Positions 15,464 to 24,303 of a DNA stretch of 64,000 nt are shown one piece after another. Under the pieces are notes generated by a model, which saw only the letters and a list, made by a program, of their open reading frames with translations, was not told the DNA's origin and ran no database searches. Made by a program: the position numbers and the translations under genes. The stretch covers positions 21,592 through 85,591 of the IMG/VR virus record IMGVR_UViG_3300008448_000033. The stretch is one strand, 5' to 3'. The first letter of the stretch is position 1. The number at the start of each line of letters is the position of its first letter. This stretch comes from a virus.

Positions 15464-16484
15464 GTGGAGTTGTTTTCAAAATATGTGTGGAGCTTTCGTT
15501 CTGACCGGCACTTGTTTGCTTAATAAATTCAGCTTTTAGGTAAAGCTCTTCTATGTTTCTAGCCCCGCTGTAAGAAAGACCGCTGCGAATATTACCAACT
15601 AAATCGTTGAAAATGTTAGTAACAGATCCCTTGCAAGGAATCATTGTCGCAATACCTTCTGGAGCGGATGACTTTCCTCTCCATTCCTGTTGCGCTTCAC
15701 GGCTTGCCATACCACGGTAACTCTTAAATCTAGTGGCATGCAGTACCGATTCAACCACATTACCGGGAGCTTCATCTGTACCGGCTAAAAGGGAGCCAAG
15801 CATTACAAAATCAGCACCAGCAGCAAGAGCTTTAACAGCATCGCCAGCATTTTTAATGCCGCCATCAGCGATTACTGCTGCACGTATAGCAACAGAAGCA
15901 CATTCCATAATAGCTGTGAGATTTGGCACACCATGACCAGTTTGAATACGGGTAGAACAAATTGATCCACCGCCTATTCCTACCCGAATTGAGTCCGCTC
16001 CCCAAGCTTCTAGTCTTTCAAAAGCATGCCTAGTGGCTACGTTACCTGCCATGATATGGATAGATAAACCATACTTATCTCTAATAGATCTAATGGCATT
16101 TTTTACCATTATATGATCGCCGTGCGCCACATCAATGCAGATAAAATCTGCACCTGCACTTTGCAAAGCATCAACGCGGTCCATAAAATCGCCAGTAGTA
16201 CCGATAGCAGCACCAACTCGTTCACCTTCGCGCTTTACTGCTCTTACAATGTCTGCTTGTTCGCTAACGCTATTATAGCGATGAATTATCGCAACGCCGC
16301 CCAATTTAGATAGAGCAATAGCCATATCCTGACCTGATACAGTATCCATAGGACTGGCAATAACAGGAGAATCAAAAACTAAGTTTTTTCCCAGCGCGCT
16401 AGTGAGTGAAATTTCTGATCTTGATTCTATATCGCTGTACTTTGGAACTAACAGAACATCATCGTAGCTTAAAGTTTCTTTCAT
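15456..16484 (-). CDS. guaB: IMP dehydrogenase/GMP reductase family enzyme without CBS domains
   Basis: About 342 residues from ATG 16484 (AGAGGAAAAA upstream). A TIM barrel of the IMPDH/GMPR family: [15 protein letters not shown] near residue 38, the catalytic loop [19 protein letters not shown] with Cys176, [11 protein letters not shown] (phosphate site), and the flap segment [10 protein letters not shown]. The two CBS regulatory domains of typical IMPDH are missing. It oxidises IMP to XMP, or reduces GMP if a GMP reductase; the motif GS[IV]C[ST]TR does not separate them. It would shift purine pools towards guanine nucleotides during infection. Confidence 0.9.
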   Translation of the reverse strand: MKETLSYDDVLLVPKYSDIESRSEISLTSALGKNLVFDSPVIASPMDTVSGQDMAIALSKLGGVAIIHRYNSVSEQADIVRAVKREGERVGAAIGTTGDFMDRVDALQSAGADFICIDVAHGDHIMVKNAIRSIRDKYGLSIHIMAGNVATRHAFERLEAWGADSIRVGIGGGSICSTRIQTGHGVPNLTAIMECASVAIRAAVIADGGIKNAGDAVKALAAGADFVMLGSLLAGTDEAPGNVVESVLHATRFKSYRGMASREAQQEWRGKSSAPEGIATMIPCKGSVTNIFNDLVGNIRSGLSYSGARNIEELYLKAEFIKQTSAGQNESSTHILKTTPHA

Positions 16485-16708
16485 TTTTTCCTCTTTTCTT
16501 GACAATCTGGACAATAAAGATCCACTTTCTTCTGATCGCTAAAGACTTCGACAAACCAAGTCATAGCCATCTGTTTATCTTTTTTATCATATTGTTTCTG
16601 GCATGTCAAGCATTCGTTCGGTAAATTCAACATTAAATCTATTGTCGATGTTGTTTTCTTTCCAGCCATTTTGTTCAGCATCCGTCTTTGTTTTCTGTTC
16701 ATTGCCAT
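16481..16708 (-). CDS. Small zinc-finger-like protein
   Basis: A 75-residue protein with basic N terminus (MNRKQRRMLNKMAGKK) and two CxxC pairs (ECLTCQK at about 33-36, YCPDCQE at about 65-68), a likely zinc ribbon. Similar short proteins are common in aquatic T4-like phages; their role is unknown. AAGGAATATTTAA precedes the ATG. Its first 122 bases lie inside the end of the upstream gene in another frame. Confidence 0.7.
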   Translation of the reverse strand: MAMNRKQRRMLNKMAGKKTTSTIDLMLNLPNECLTCQKQYDKKDKQMAMTWFVEVFSDQKKVDLYCPDCQEKRKK

Positions 16709-16973
16709 TTAAATATTCCTTATATTCTTCGCAGTCCTTTGGAAGTATTGTAACGATTGATTTAGTCGTTCTAGAATAAATAACAAATAAATCTTCATTT
16801 TTATAATTCACCATATGTAAACTTTTAGAATTCGTGTAAGTATTTATATGTTTGGTTTTGTTTTGCTTTATTAGCAGAATTATATTTTTTCTGTCATCGT
16901 GATTTAAAACCAGATTATAACGCTGTTTAGCCCTTTTGGCAGCGTGCTTGTGTCTTTTCTGTCTAACATTCAT
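16587..16973 (-). CDS. Hypothetical basic protein with long overlap
   Basis: A 128-residue protein starting at ATG 16973 behind TGGAGCAAAC. The N terminus is very basic (RQKRHKHAAKRAKQR); the core (LHMVNYKNEDLFVIYSR) is beta-rich. The last about 40 residues (NGWKENNIDNRF) are encoded over the first 122 bases of the zinc-finger gene in a different frame. The N-terminal part looks like a real conserved phage protein; the overlap region may be a recent extension. Confidence 0.55.
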   Translation of the reverse strand: MNVRQKRHKHAAKRAKQRYNLVLNHDDRKNIILLIKQNKTKHINTYTNSKSLHMVNYKNEDLFVIYSRTTKSIVTILPKDCEEYKEYLNGNEQKTKTDAEQNGWKENNIDNRFNVEFTERMLDMPETI

Positions 16974-16987
16974 GTTTGCTCCAAATC

Positions 16988-17021
16988 AAAACCCACAGTA
17001 TGCATTATAACATACTGTGGG
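16988..17021 (-). terminator. Rho-independent terminator after dUTPase
   Basis: Gene strand CCCACAGTATG, loop, CATACTGTGGG followed by TTTTG. The stem is 11 bp; the T tract is short, so efficiency may be moderate. Confidence 0.8.
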
Positions 17022-17041
17022 CTTAGATAAAGCTCTATGAA

Positions 17042-17554
17042 TTATTTAGTTCCTGAACTGCCAAATCCGCTTGTTCCTCTAGTATTTTCAGAAATATCAA
17101 AGTTTTCTACCTGTTCAAGTTTGCTTTCCCAAACCTTTTGTACCGTGAACTGTGCAATCTTATCATGGTGATTAATGATCACGGTATTATTAGTACCGTT
17201 ATACACAACGATTCCCCAAGGACCAGTATAAAAACTGTCCACAAGACCAAGAATAACAAACTTGCCTTTGCTATTCATCCCAGACCTTCCACGAATATCA
17301 CACGCCCAACCTTTAGGGGGCATGATAGCCAGACCAGTTGGTACAATAACTGTTGCACCGGGATCAATATAGATGGGAGTTTCTGGTGTATCGCAAAATA
17401 AATCCCATGCCGCATCTTCAGAGTGCGCTTTCTGCGGTCCTTTAGCGGTTTTTGTTAATGGCTTCCATTGTAATACTGGTTTATAAAAATCTTCAAATTT
17501 CTTTGTCCACTCAGTTTCCTTACCATTTTCTGTATTAACATACCATGTTGTCAT
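17042..17554 (-). CDS. dut: dUTPase (dUTP diphosphatase)
   Basis: A 170-residue trimeric-type dUTPase hydrolysing dUTP to dUMP. All five motifs are present: AHSEDAAWDLF (I), RGRSGM (II), GLVDSFYTGPWG (III), HHDKIAQFTV (IV) and TRGTSGFGSSG (V). It keeps uracil out of phage DNA and supplies dUMP for the nearby ThyX. AAGGAGCAACA precedes the ATG and the gene overlaps its upstream neighbour by four bases. It ends the 24.6-17.0 kb unit. Confidence 0.95.
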   Translation of the reverse strand: MTTWYVNTENGKETEWTKKFEDFYKPVLQWKPLTKTAKGPQKAHSEDAAWDLFCDTPETPIYIDPGATVIVPTGLAIMPPKGWACDIRGRSGMNSKGKFVILGLVDSFYTGPWGIVVYNGTNNTVIINHHDKIAQFTVQKVWESKLEQVENFDISENTRGTSGFGSSGTK

Positions 17555-17802
17555 TGTTGCTCCTTAATAGGTTCTTTATACATTTCGTACCAAAAATAAA
17601 CACATTCATTCGCTTTTGGATATTTTTCATAATGCTCAGTTAGTTTTCTTTTGATATCTTCATTAGAAAAACAAGCATATGAGGTATACATTTTACCATA
17701 GTTACAGGCTTGCTCATCAAAAATCATTTCTGGAAATGGTGTTCCTTTTTTGTGAGTTGATACTTTAAGTGTTATCGCTGTTGGGGTTTCTGGGTCTATC
17801 AT
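17551..17802 (-). CDS. Hypothetical protein
   Basis: An 83-residue protein with beta strands (TAITLKVSTHKKG) then a helical, aromatic C terminus (ANECVYFWYEMY). GAGGCTATGAG precedes the ATG; four-base overlaps at both ends show tight coupling between dut and the upstream gene. No family recognised. Confidence 0.6.
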   Translation of the reverse strand: MIDPETPTAITLKVSTHKKGTPFPEMIFDEQACNYGKMYTSYACFSNEDIKRKLTEHYEKYPKANECVYFWYEMYKEPIKEQQ

Positions 17803-18089
17803 CTCATAGCCTCTGCTTTCTTTTTCATTTGTCTTGCAAGATCTTCAAGTTTATAGGCAGCATCCATAAGAACTTTTTTACTGCCTAAATTGTGATCTAT
17901 AGAAACAACAGTATCGGCTAATTTAATTTTAGTACCTTCATGCTCAAAAACGACAGATGACTTAGAAACTACCTCGCTATTTTCTAATACTTCCACATCT
18001 TCATGCATTAATCTCCAAAACATTTTGTCTCCCTTATATTCCGATTGCTCTAATTCATTTCTCATAAACCAATCTTTTGTTCTGCTCAT
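17799..18089 (-). CDS. Hypothetical protein
   Basis: A 96-residue protein: beta-rich centre (KSSVVFEHEGTKIKLAD) and helical basic end (LEDLARQMKKKAEAMR). GAGGTTATTGGC precedes the ATG. It overlaps the polymerase gene by four bases, so it is co-translated with it; a replication accessory role is possible but unsupported. Confidence 0.6.
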   Translation of the reverse strand: MSRTKDWFMRNELEQSEYKGDKMFWRLMHEDVEVLENSEVVSKSSVVFEHEGTKIKLADTVVSIDHNLGSKKVLMDAAYKLEDLARQMKKKAEAMR

Positions 18090-21000
18090 GCCAATAACCT
18101 CGTCTGATCTTTAAGTGATTTGATTGAAAACCCATATCCATCTTTATTGATTTGACCCATATAAGGTCTATTCAAGTGAATGATGTCGTTCTCTCTTATA
18201 GACCAACATTTAATTGTTGTCAATGAGTTTGTATTATCGGTCACTGTTAAAATCCAATACGGTCTACCTTTTTTATTTAATTTAATCTCTTTATTTCTTG
18301 GAATAAACCAAACGATATCTTGGTCTAATTCTTCATCAAAATCACCAATTGGTTGGATATTTTTCTTATTAAGTTTAAGAAGCACTTTCTCGGACATAAC
18401 AAGATTAATCGGATAAATGCCAGTTAAAGCTGTCATATGCTCAATTCTTTCCTCTGTAGTGAAATCTCCTTCTGGCTTATATTTTTCAATATTTTCATCT
18501 AGTTTCTTTTTTGTCTTTGGACGATCAACTACAACTGCACTCCAAAAATGCTTGGCACCAGTAAATCTTTTATCTATCAAATCACTCATAGCACCACCTC
18601 TTGTTAGAGCATCAAGAGCTTTTTTATTAAATTTGCTATAAACAATATCTGGATGAAATAAAACATCTTCAATTGTTTTAAAAGGTCTATGCTTAATAAT
18701 TTCATTAATTGCCGCATCACCAAGACCTTTAATAGAGGATAGTGGTTGAATCAATGTTTTAGAATCATTTGAGTCTACTTCCCAAGTAGTACCAGATGAA
18801 TTAATATCAAGTCTTTTAATATTATATCCATATGTCTTAGCAATGGCTATGGCTTGCTCTTTTCGCTTTTCTGGTTCTTTGTCGAGGAATGCAGCGAGCC
18901 ATTCAGCAGGGTAGTAGTAAAAAAGATAGGCACACTGATAAGATAGAATGGAATAGCAAACAGCATGAGAGAGGTTGAAACCATAACCGCTGAAGAATTC
19001 CATAGTTTTCCAGAGGTTAATTGCATTTTCTTCGCTAATTCCCTTTTCACTACATCCCTCAATAAATTTACCATACAGCTTCTCCTTTACAGCAGCTTCT
19101 TTACCAGTTCCTTTTTTAGTTAGAACTTTACGAAGCTCATTGCCTTCATCAAGCGAAATATCTTTTCCTAATTTGTGTGCCAGCAAGCTCAATTGCTCTT
19201 GGAAAACAAGAAAACCAAATGTTTCACCGGCAACTTCTTTAACTAATTCATGAACGTATTCAACTTCATCAGGATTATTTTTAGCATTTACATATTTTGT
19301 ATGAACGTTAGCGGATAATGGACCGGGACGATAAATAGAAGTAATAGCTGCAATATCTACAATGTTTTTTGGCTTTGCATCCATGCAGAATTTTTGTGCA
19401 TTTGGATTTGTAAATTGGAATGTACCACAGAAATTACCATTTTGAAATACGTGTTCATAAACGTTTTGATCGTTAAGATTCATTGTATTCGGATGTAATT
19501 TTTCATCATAGAATTTTTTAACTTCTTGAAACGTTGGCTCTTTGATACCGTGATGATTTTTAAGAATTTGACGAATGCAAGTATCAACCATTTCAAGAGT
19601 TGATAATCCAAGAATATCAAACTTGATAAAACCAAGTGGTTCTAAATGACGAACTGTTTGTCCTTCTGTCCAAGGTGTCTGCACAACATCGCCACTTTTA
19701 ATTAATGGCATTTTTTGATCAATGTTATCTGCAAATAAAACTCCACCCGCATGTCGAGAAATAGAACGAATTTGCTTTTGTAAAGTTTCGACATGTGTTG
19801 CAACATTTGGATATTTCAAAAGATAAGCAACTAGTGATGGTGAATGTTCCTTTAACTCTTCCCAAGTTGGGTCATAAACACCGGCAGTAATACCATGAAT
19901 CTTTTTACAAACTGGTGTTGCCTCGTTAATCATTTTGCTTGTTACTTCATTTACTTCTTGAAATGGAATTTCGTATAGCTTGCTAATATCTTTAACAAGC
20001 GAACGAGCCTTAAGAGTATTATAATTTGAAATTGGTACTACAGTATTTTCACCATATTCTTTAATAAACATTTCCTTAGCTGAAAACGCATCCATGCAAT
20101 CATAATCAATATCTGGATAGTCTTTAGCATTCTTGCGAATAAATCGTGAGAACTGGAGCTTGTATTTGATTGGGTCAATTTGAGTAATACCAAGTAGATA
20201 AGATACAAGCGAACCAGCACCAGATCCACGACCACTGCCAACCAATTGTGTAGACGATACTTTATCGCTAATAGTTCTCATGGTTAGAAAGTATTTAGAG
20301 AAACCACGATCTTTAATCGTATATAGCTCCTCTTTTAATCTTTCAATATATTCATTATCTTTATGAAGATTAAATTTCTTTAGATTCTCCACAGCAATTT
20401 TTGCCAAGCAAAGATCAGCAGTTGTCCCCTCTGGAACAACAAAACTTGGTAATTTAATAGTTGTATCAGGAGTATAATCTTGAATGCGATTTTGTAGAAT
20501 GTCCGCAGTACGGGCAATGCTTTCTTCTACCAGTTTATCGTCGTAAGAAAATCCAAGGCGATCTGAATACTCACGATACGCCGCGAACAATTCATCCCCG
20601 TTTTTAGGATAAAGTTGGTACTCCATTTCTGCAAGTGATTGTGGTAACTGATCAATCTTAATCTCATCTTTCCGTTTACCCATCCATCCAAGCATTTTAT
20701 AAATTTCACGGTCCTTCCACTTATCAGGTGAAGGAAAGTGAGCATCGCATGTACTGACCAGTTGAAAACCATATTGCTTACTTAACTCAATAATGTGTTG
20801 ATTGATTATGTGCTGCTCTTTATAATTTGCCCATTGAAGCTCGCCATAAAAACGATCTCCAAAGATCTCCATCATTCTTTGAACAGTTCTTTCCATCGCT
20901 CCCATAACAGCACTGCTACCGAGGTCACGATTACGCCAATAGTCATTCCCAAGAATACCGCCAATACAGGCAGTTGAGGCAATAATTCCGCCATTGTATT

Positions 21001-21517
21001 TATGGAGAAGGTTGTAATCAATACGAGGATAACGATAGAAATTATCTCCACGATAGGATTCACTAACCAATTTAAAAAGATTATTAAGCCCTTCCTGATT
21101 AATCGCGTTAAGGACAAGATGACTCCTTTGGTTCAATGTATTATATGAACCCTTCTTTGTTTCGCTTTCATCTTCAACAACAAGTCCAACATCTTCATCG
21201 ACCTGTTTTGCAAGTTTAGCGTCTTCTTTATGTTTTTCTTTTTCTAATTTCCAAGATGGAATATCTGGATGTACATAGGCTTCAATTCCGTAAACAATCT
21301 TAAAATCTTTACCTTCATCCTTCATTTTTTTAGATTTCTGAAAAGCATAAGCAAAGCTATTCATGTTGCCATGCTCAGTAAAAGCCATGCCTTTCAAACC
21401 ATTTGAAAAAGCAAAGTCGGCATGCTCTTCTGGATATCCCATGCCATCGAATATTGAAAATGTGGTATGACCGTGCATATTGTAAAACGGAATAGATGGT
21501 TTTTTATTTTCTGTCAT
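18086..21517 (-). CDS. dnaE: DNA polymerase III alpha subunit (DnaE-type, family C)
   Basis: A 1143-residue C-family replicative polymerase. The N-terminal PHP domain is intact by eye: MHGHTTFSIFDG (H15, H17, D24), FTEHGNM (E48, H49), STACIGG (C184) and STCDAHF (D258, H260), so a proofreading-type metal site is plausible. The palm has GSGRGSGAGSLVSYLLG (428-442), PDIDYDC with D471 and D473, and FDILGL with D634 as the third catalytic Asp. A late OB-like segment (YWILTVTDNTNSL) lies near residue 1100. It should copy phage DNA with the nearby helicase and SSB. No clamp gene is in the window. AAGGTATGCA precedes the ATG. Confidence 0.95.
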   Translation of the reverse strand: MTENKKPSIPFYNMHGHTTFSIFDGMGYPEEHADFAFSNGLKGMAFTEHGNMNSFAYAFQKSKKMKDEGKDFKIVYGIEAYVHPDIPSWKLEKEKHKEDAKLAKQVDEDVGLVVEDESETKKGSYNTLNQRSHLVLNAINQEGLNNLFKLVSESYRGDNFYRYPRIDYNLLHKYNGGIIASTACIGGILGNDYWRNRDLGSSAVMGAMERTVQRMMEIFGDRFYGELQWANYKEQHIINQHIIELSKQYGFQLVSTCDAHFPSPDKWKDREIYKMLGWMGKRKDEIKIDQLPQSLAEMEYQLYPKNGDELFAAYREYSDRLGFSYDDKLVEESIARTADILQNRIQDYTPDTTIKLPSFVVPEGTTADLCLAKIAVENLKKFNLHKDNEYIERLKEELYTIKDRGFSKYFLTMRTISDKVSSTQLVGSGRGSGAGSLVSYLLGITQIDPIKYKLQFSRFIRKNAKDYPDIDYDCMDAFSAKEMFIKEYGENTVVPISNYNTLKARSLVKDISKLYEIPFQEVNEVTSKMINEATPVCKKIHGITAGVYDPTWEELKEHSPSLVAYLLKYPNVATHVETLQKQIRSISRHAGGVLFADNIDQKMPLIKSGDVVQTPWTEGQTVRHLEPLGFIKFDILGLSTLEMVDTCIRQILKNHHGIKEPTFQEVKKFYDEKLHPNTMNLNDQNVYEHVFQNGNFCGTFQFTNPNAQKFCMDAKPKNIVDIAAITSIYRPGPLSANVHTKYVNAKNNPDEVEYVHELVKEVAGETFGFLVFQEQLSLLAHKLGKDISLDEGNELRKVLTKKGTGKEAAVKEKLYGKFIEGCSEKGISEENAINLWKTMEFFSGYGFNLSHAVCYSILSYQCAYLFYYYPAEWLAAFLDKEPEKRKEQAIAIAKTYGYNIKRLDINSSGTTWEVDSNDSKTLIQPLSSIKGLGDAAINEIIKHRPFKTIEDVLFHPDIVYSKFNKKALDALTRGGAMSDLIDKRFTGAKHFWSAVVVDRPKTKKKLDENIEKYKPEGDFTTEERIEHMTALTGIYPINLVMSEKVLLKLNKKNIQPIGDFDEELDQDIVWFIPRNKEIKLNKKGRPYWILTVTDNTNSLTTIKCWSIRENDIIHLNRPYMGQINKDGYGFSIKSLKDQTRLLA

Positions 21518-21668
21518 TGCATACCTTCTTTAGATTTATATCGTGCTGTAGAGTGTTAGTATACTGCGAAACATAATAGCAGTCACTTTCTTTTTTTAAG
21601 AAAATAATTCCAACAGTTACTAATGCTGCCAATATCAGCAATGGACGACCATATTTTTCAGGTATCAT
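21504..21668 (-). CDS. Small single-pass membrane protein (54 residues)
   Basis: ATG at 21668 follows GAGGGCGTAA. The product has one hydrophobic segment (RPLLILAALVTVGIIFL, about residues 8-24) and a short tail with Cys30 and Cys50. It overlaps the upstream gene by 11 bases and the polymerase start by 14, filling the gap between them exactly. That fit and the ribosome site support it. Function unknown. Confidence 0.6.
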   Translation of the reverse strand: MIPEKYGRPLLILAALVTVGIIFLKKESDCYYVSQYTNTLQHDINLKKVCNDRK

Positions 21669-22536
21669 TTACGCCCTCAAATAGCTCATATCTTTTTGTT
21701 GTTAAAAAGATATTATCTCTTTTATACACAAGCTTATTTTCGTCTGATTTTAAAAAGTTTTTATAGTTATCCCAAGAATTGATTTCATGAAACCAAGGTA
21801 AATCTCTTATTACATATTCTGATAGATCTAATGGATAAAAAATTTCATTCAATTTCATGTTCAAGGTTCTTACCGTGTTCATGGATCTATCAGAATTATG
21901 CCAAACATGCAAGGCATACTCTTTTAAATTGTCTTTACATCTTTTAAATTCAGAAGTTTTAAAAGTAAAACTGATATGTTTATTGTCTTTTACGGATAGA
22001 CCATCGTGACAGAATATTATGTTTGTATTACTTGAGATTATGTCTCTATTTTCATATATAACACTTTCAGGTACAACTCCAAAAGGAAAAGCACAATAGA
22101 ATTTTTTTGGAGTGGTCCATCTGCTTATCTCAGAACAAACTTTATAAGCAGTATCTGCACCATAAAGAATAGAATGTCCAAGCGAATCATGTCTATCTCT
22201 GTTTTTGGGATGAATTGGGATATAATATATTTGTATTTCTTTTCTTCTTTTAATATCATGGCGTGTATTTACCATTTCTGGTCTAGAATAAATAGTTGCA
22301 GGATCGTATATCATCTCTCCAACAACTTTTTTGATTAAGGGTTGTGTCCCTAAATGACCAACTATCCAGATTGTATCACAACCAGCAACAGCGCACTCAA
22401 AAACTGCTCTTTCAATAGCGGTATAGTTATCTGCAATTGGCATAAGAGTGTCATGCCAAGGCATATTAAACATATTATCAGGACTTGCTATAGGAACGAT
22501 ACCAGCTAAATGATTAACAGTTTTTTCTTGTTGCAT
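21658..22536 (-). CDS. Nucleotidyltransferase-like protein
   Basis: A 292-residue protein. The N terminus (LAGIVPIASPDNMFNMPWHD, then TAIERAVFECAVAGCDTIWI) has the order of a nucleoside-diphosphate-sugar pyrophosphorylase fold: a beta strand with nucleotide loop, then a helix leading to a strand. The usual G-x-G-T-R-x nucleotide loop is not evident, so the substrate is uncertain. Similar proteins occur in aquatic T4-like phages. It overlaps its upstream partner by 23 bases. Sugar or nucleotide modification of DNA or surface is only a guess. Confidence 0.5.
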   Translation of the reverse strand: MQQEKTVNHLAGIVPIASPDNMFNMPWHDTLMPIADNYTAIERAVFECAVAGCDTIWIVGHLGTQPLIKKVVGEMIYDPATIYSRPEMVNTRHDIKRRKEIQIYYIPIHPKNRDRHDSLGHSILYGADTAYKVCSEISRWTTPKKFYCAFPFGVVPESVIYENRDIISSNTNIIFCHDGLSVKDNKHISFTFKTSEFKRCKDNLKEYALHVWHNSDRSMNTVRTLNMKLNEIFYPLDLSEYVIRDLPWFHEINSWDNYKNFLKSDENKLVYKRDNIFLTTKRYELFEGVNDT

Positions 22537-23335
22537 TTAATAAAATTCTTTCTATATGATTAAAATATTTATGTTCTTTTTTATCGCTTTTTAATATTTC
22601 TTGAGGAGTTTTATCAATTATGTGAAAATTTTCTAACATATCATTATACAATGTTTTACCATATGGATAAATCTCTCTATGCGATATATTAACAATTAAT
22701 TTTTTACACTCTCCGGTTATAGCAGATTTTAAATTCCCTTTTGCATTATATTTTTTTAATTCTCTTAAAACTTTCATTCTAGACAGAGAGATATCAAAAT
22801 CTTGATTTTTAATTTCTTCATCTGATAAATATGAAATTGCAGCTATCTTTGCTTCGTCTTGATTTATCTTTATTGTTTTTACAAAATCATCATCTAATTC
22901 TAAATTATGATTTATTATTTGAATGCCTTTTTGGGCATCAAACCAATCTATTACAAGATTTCTAGAATTAGTTTTATTTATTGATGCCAAGCCATTTATA
23001 TTTTGCTCATCAAATAAAAATAAATTTTTGTATGAAATATTACAAACGAAGTTTTCTTTTGTTGTTATTTTTAATAAATTAGAATCTGCCAATCTAATAC
23101 TTTGAACAATATTAGAAAATGGAGATAAGTGATTAATAGATAATAAAAACATTATTTCTTGCCATTTATCTATACTTTTAATTTTATCGTCAAACATAGA
23201 AAATGGATCTGGTTTATTTATCTTTGTATAAACTATTGGTATTTTATTTATATAAGAATAGCACAGCGCACTCAAGTCTGAGCCTATGATTAGATCATCA
23301 TAAACTAAGTCAAGAGTGCGCTGTATATTAGCCAT
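22514..23335 (-). CDS. Rossmann-like protein of unknown function
   Basis: A 273-residue protein. The N terminus (YDDLIIGSDLSALCYSYIN) resembles a dinucleotide-binding strand-loop-helix (D-x-I-I-G-S-x-L-S-A), as in FAD- or NAD-dependent enzymes, though the G-x-G-x-x-G is reduced. The rest is Lys/Asn/Ile-rich with no clear motif. It is coupled to the nucleotidyltransferase-like gene downstream and overlaps thyX upstream by eight bases. Confidence 0.45.
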   Translation of the reverse strand: MANIQRTLDLVYDDLIIGSDLSALCYSYINKIPIVYTKINKPDPFSMFDDKIKSIDKWQEIMFLLSINHLSPFSNIVQSIRLADSNLLKITTKENFVCNISYKNLFLFDEQNINGLASINKTNSRNLVIDWFDAQKGIQIINHNLELDDDFVKTIKINQDEAKIAAISYLSDEEIKNQDFDISLSRMKVLRELKKYNAKGNLKSAITGECKKLIVNISHREIYPYGKTLYNDMLENFHIIDKTPQEILKSDKKEHKYFNHIERILLNATRKNC

Positions 23336-24020
23336 TTTTTACTTCGTTATAAGCCTTAATTGTTTCTGGATATTTCTCTTCCAAAATCTTTAGCATTGCT
23401 TCGGCTACACGTTGAATTTCCCATTGTGCGCCTTCATGTGAGCGTAATTCAATAAACTTTAAAATATTGTTAAGGTTTGCACTTGCATAATATTCTGTAT
23501 ACATATTCTGCGGTAAAATACCTCTTGCTTGCTCTCGACAAACTCCCTTACGCATCATTTCTTCATAAAGAAAAACAGCAGCCAAATGATGATCGCGGAT
23601 AGCTCTTGATGCAGATACTTCACCAACTTCGTAAACAACAGGATCAATCATATTACCTTCGTTACTAGCTTGGCGATTTTTTTCATGTTGAGTTCTAAAT
23701 GTCATTGGTTCGTAAAATTCTAGATTCTCTGCTGTATAACGGCGAGAGATTTCATTATAGCTCCAAGTACGATGACGATGATGCTGTGAACGAATAAATA
23801 ACGGAACTTTTACACGAAACGTAATGAAACAATGCTCTAGTGTGCTTGTATGCTTATGTTTAATAAGGTAGCGAATTAGTTTACGGTCCTTATCATCTAA
23901 TTCAGACTTATGAACCCCAAACGATACGCGAGCAGAGTTAACAACAGTGAGGTCTGAGCCAACTGCATCAACAAGTTCAACTTTTCCAATTCCATCTCCA
24001 TATAATTCAATACTAGTCAT
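23328..24020 (-). CDS. thyX: Flavin-dependent thymidylate synthase ThyX
   Basis: About 230 residues from ATG 24020, chosen because AGGAG lies nine bases upstream; a TTG at 24029 is too close to that site. The ThyX signature RHRTWSYNEISRRY is at 82-95. It methylates dUMP to dTMP with methylenetetrahydrofolate, FAD and NADPH, replacing ThyA. With dUTPase and the deaminase it supplies dTTP. The gene overlaps the GroES-like gene by eight bases. Confidence 0.97.
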   Translation of the reverse strand: MTSIELYGDGIGKVELVDAVGSDLTVVNSARVSFGVHKSELDDKDRKLIRYLIKHKHTSTLEHCFITFRVKVPLFIRSQHHRHRTWSYNEISRRYTAENLEFYEPMTFRTQHEKNRQASNEGNMIDPVVYEVGEVSASRAIRDHHLAAVFLYEEMMRKGVCREQARGILPQNMYTEYYASANLNNILKFIELRSHEGAQWEIQRVAEAMLKILEEKYPETIKAYNEVKNG

Positions 24021-24294
24021 TCGGTACAACTCCTAAGACAACATTCTCTGATACCATAAGAAAAGTCTGACCTTCAACAGATATAGACTCAATTGTATTC
24101 GTCGGAACAACAAGCAAATCTCCTATATTTTCTGCAAACCGTGACCCTTCTTCGGCATCCAATAGCAGCACAACCGAATGTGGATCAATCTTCATTTTAT
24201 AACCTTCTGGTAGGGTTATTGAAGCAGTTTGCTTATCATTTTTGCTACTGTGCTTTTCAACAAGCATGTATTTGTTTTTTGGATATAGCTTCAT
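24013..24294 (-). CDS. GroES-like co-chaperonin
   Basis: A 93-residue protein, the usual GroES length. The N terminus (MKLYPKNKYMLVEK) fits the first strand of the fold (M-K-x-L-x-x-R-V-L-V), then TASITLPEG fits the edge of the mobile loop (normally T-x-x-G-I-x-L-P). The C terminus GDLLVVPTN...SVEGQTFLMVSENVVLGVV follows the GroES pattern G-D-x-V-L-F...G-E-E-Y-L-I-x-x-E-x-D-I-L-A. The mobile loop is shortened. It probably caps the phage GroEL encoded at 7.3-8.9 kb or the host GroEL, as T4 gp31 does. GAGGTAAAA precedes the ATG. Confidence 0.65.
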   Translation of the reverse strand: MKLYPKNKYMLVEKHSSKNDKQTASITLPEGYKMKIDPHSVVLLLDAEEGSRFAENIGDLLVVPTNTIESISVEGQTFLMVSENVVLGVVPND

Positions 24295-24303
24295 TTTTAC
24301 CTC

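Noticed and set aside
18847-19074. Hydrophobic minus-strand frame inside the DnaE-type gene
   Set aside because: It is a frame-shifted reading of conserved polymerase sequence; no site upstream.
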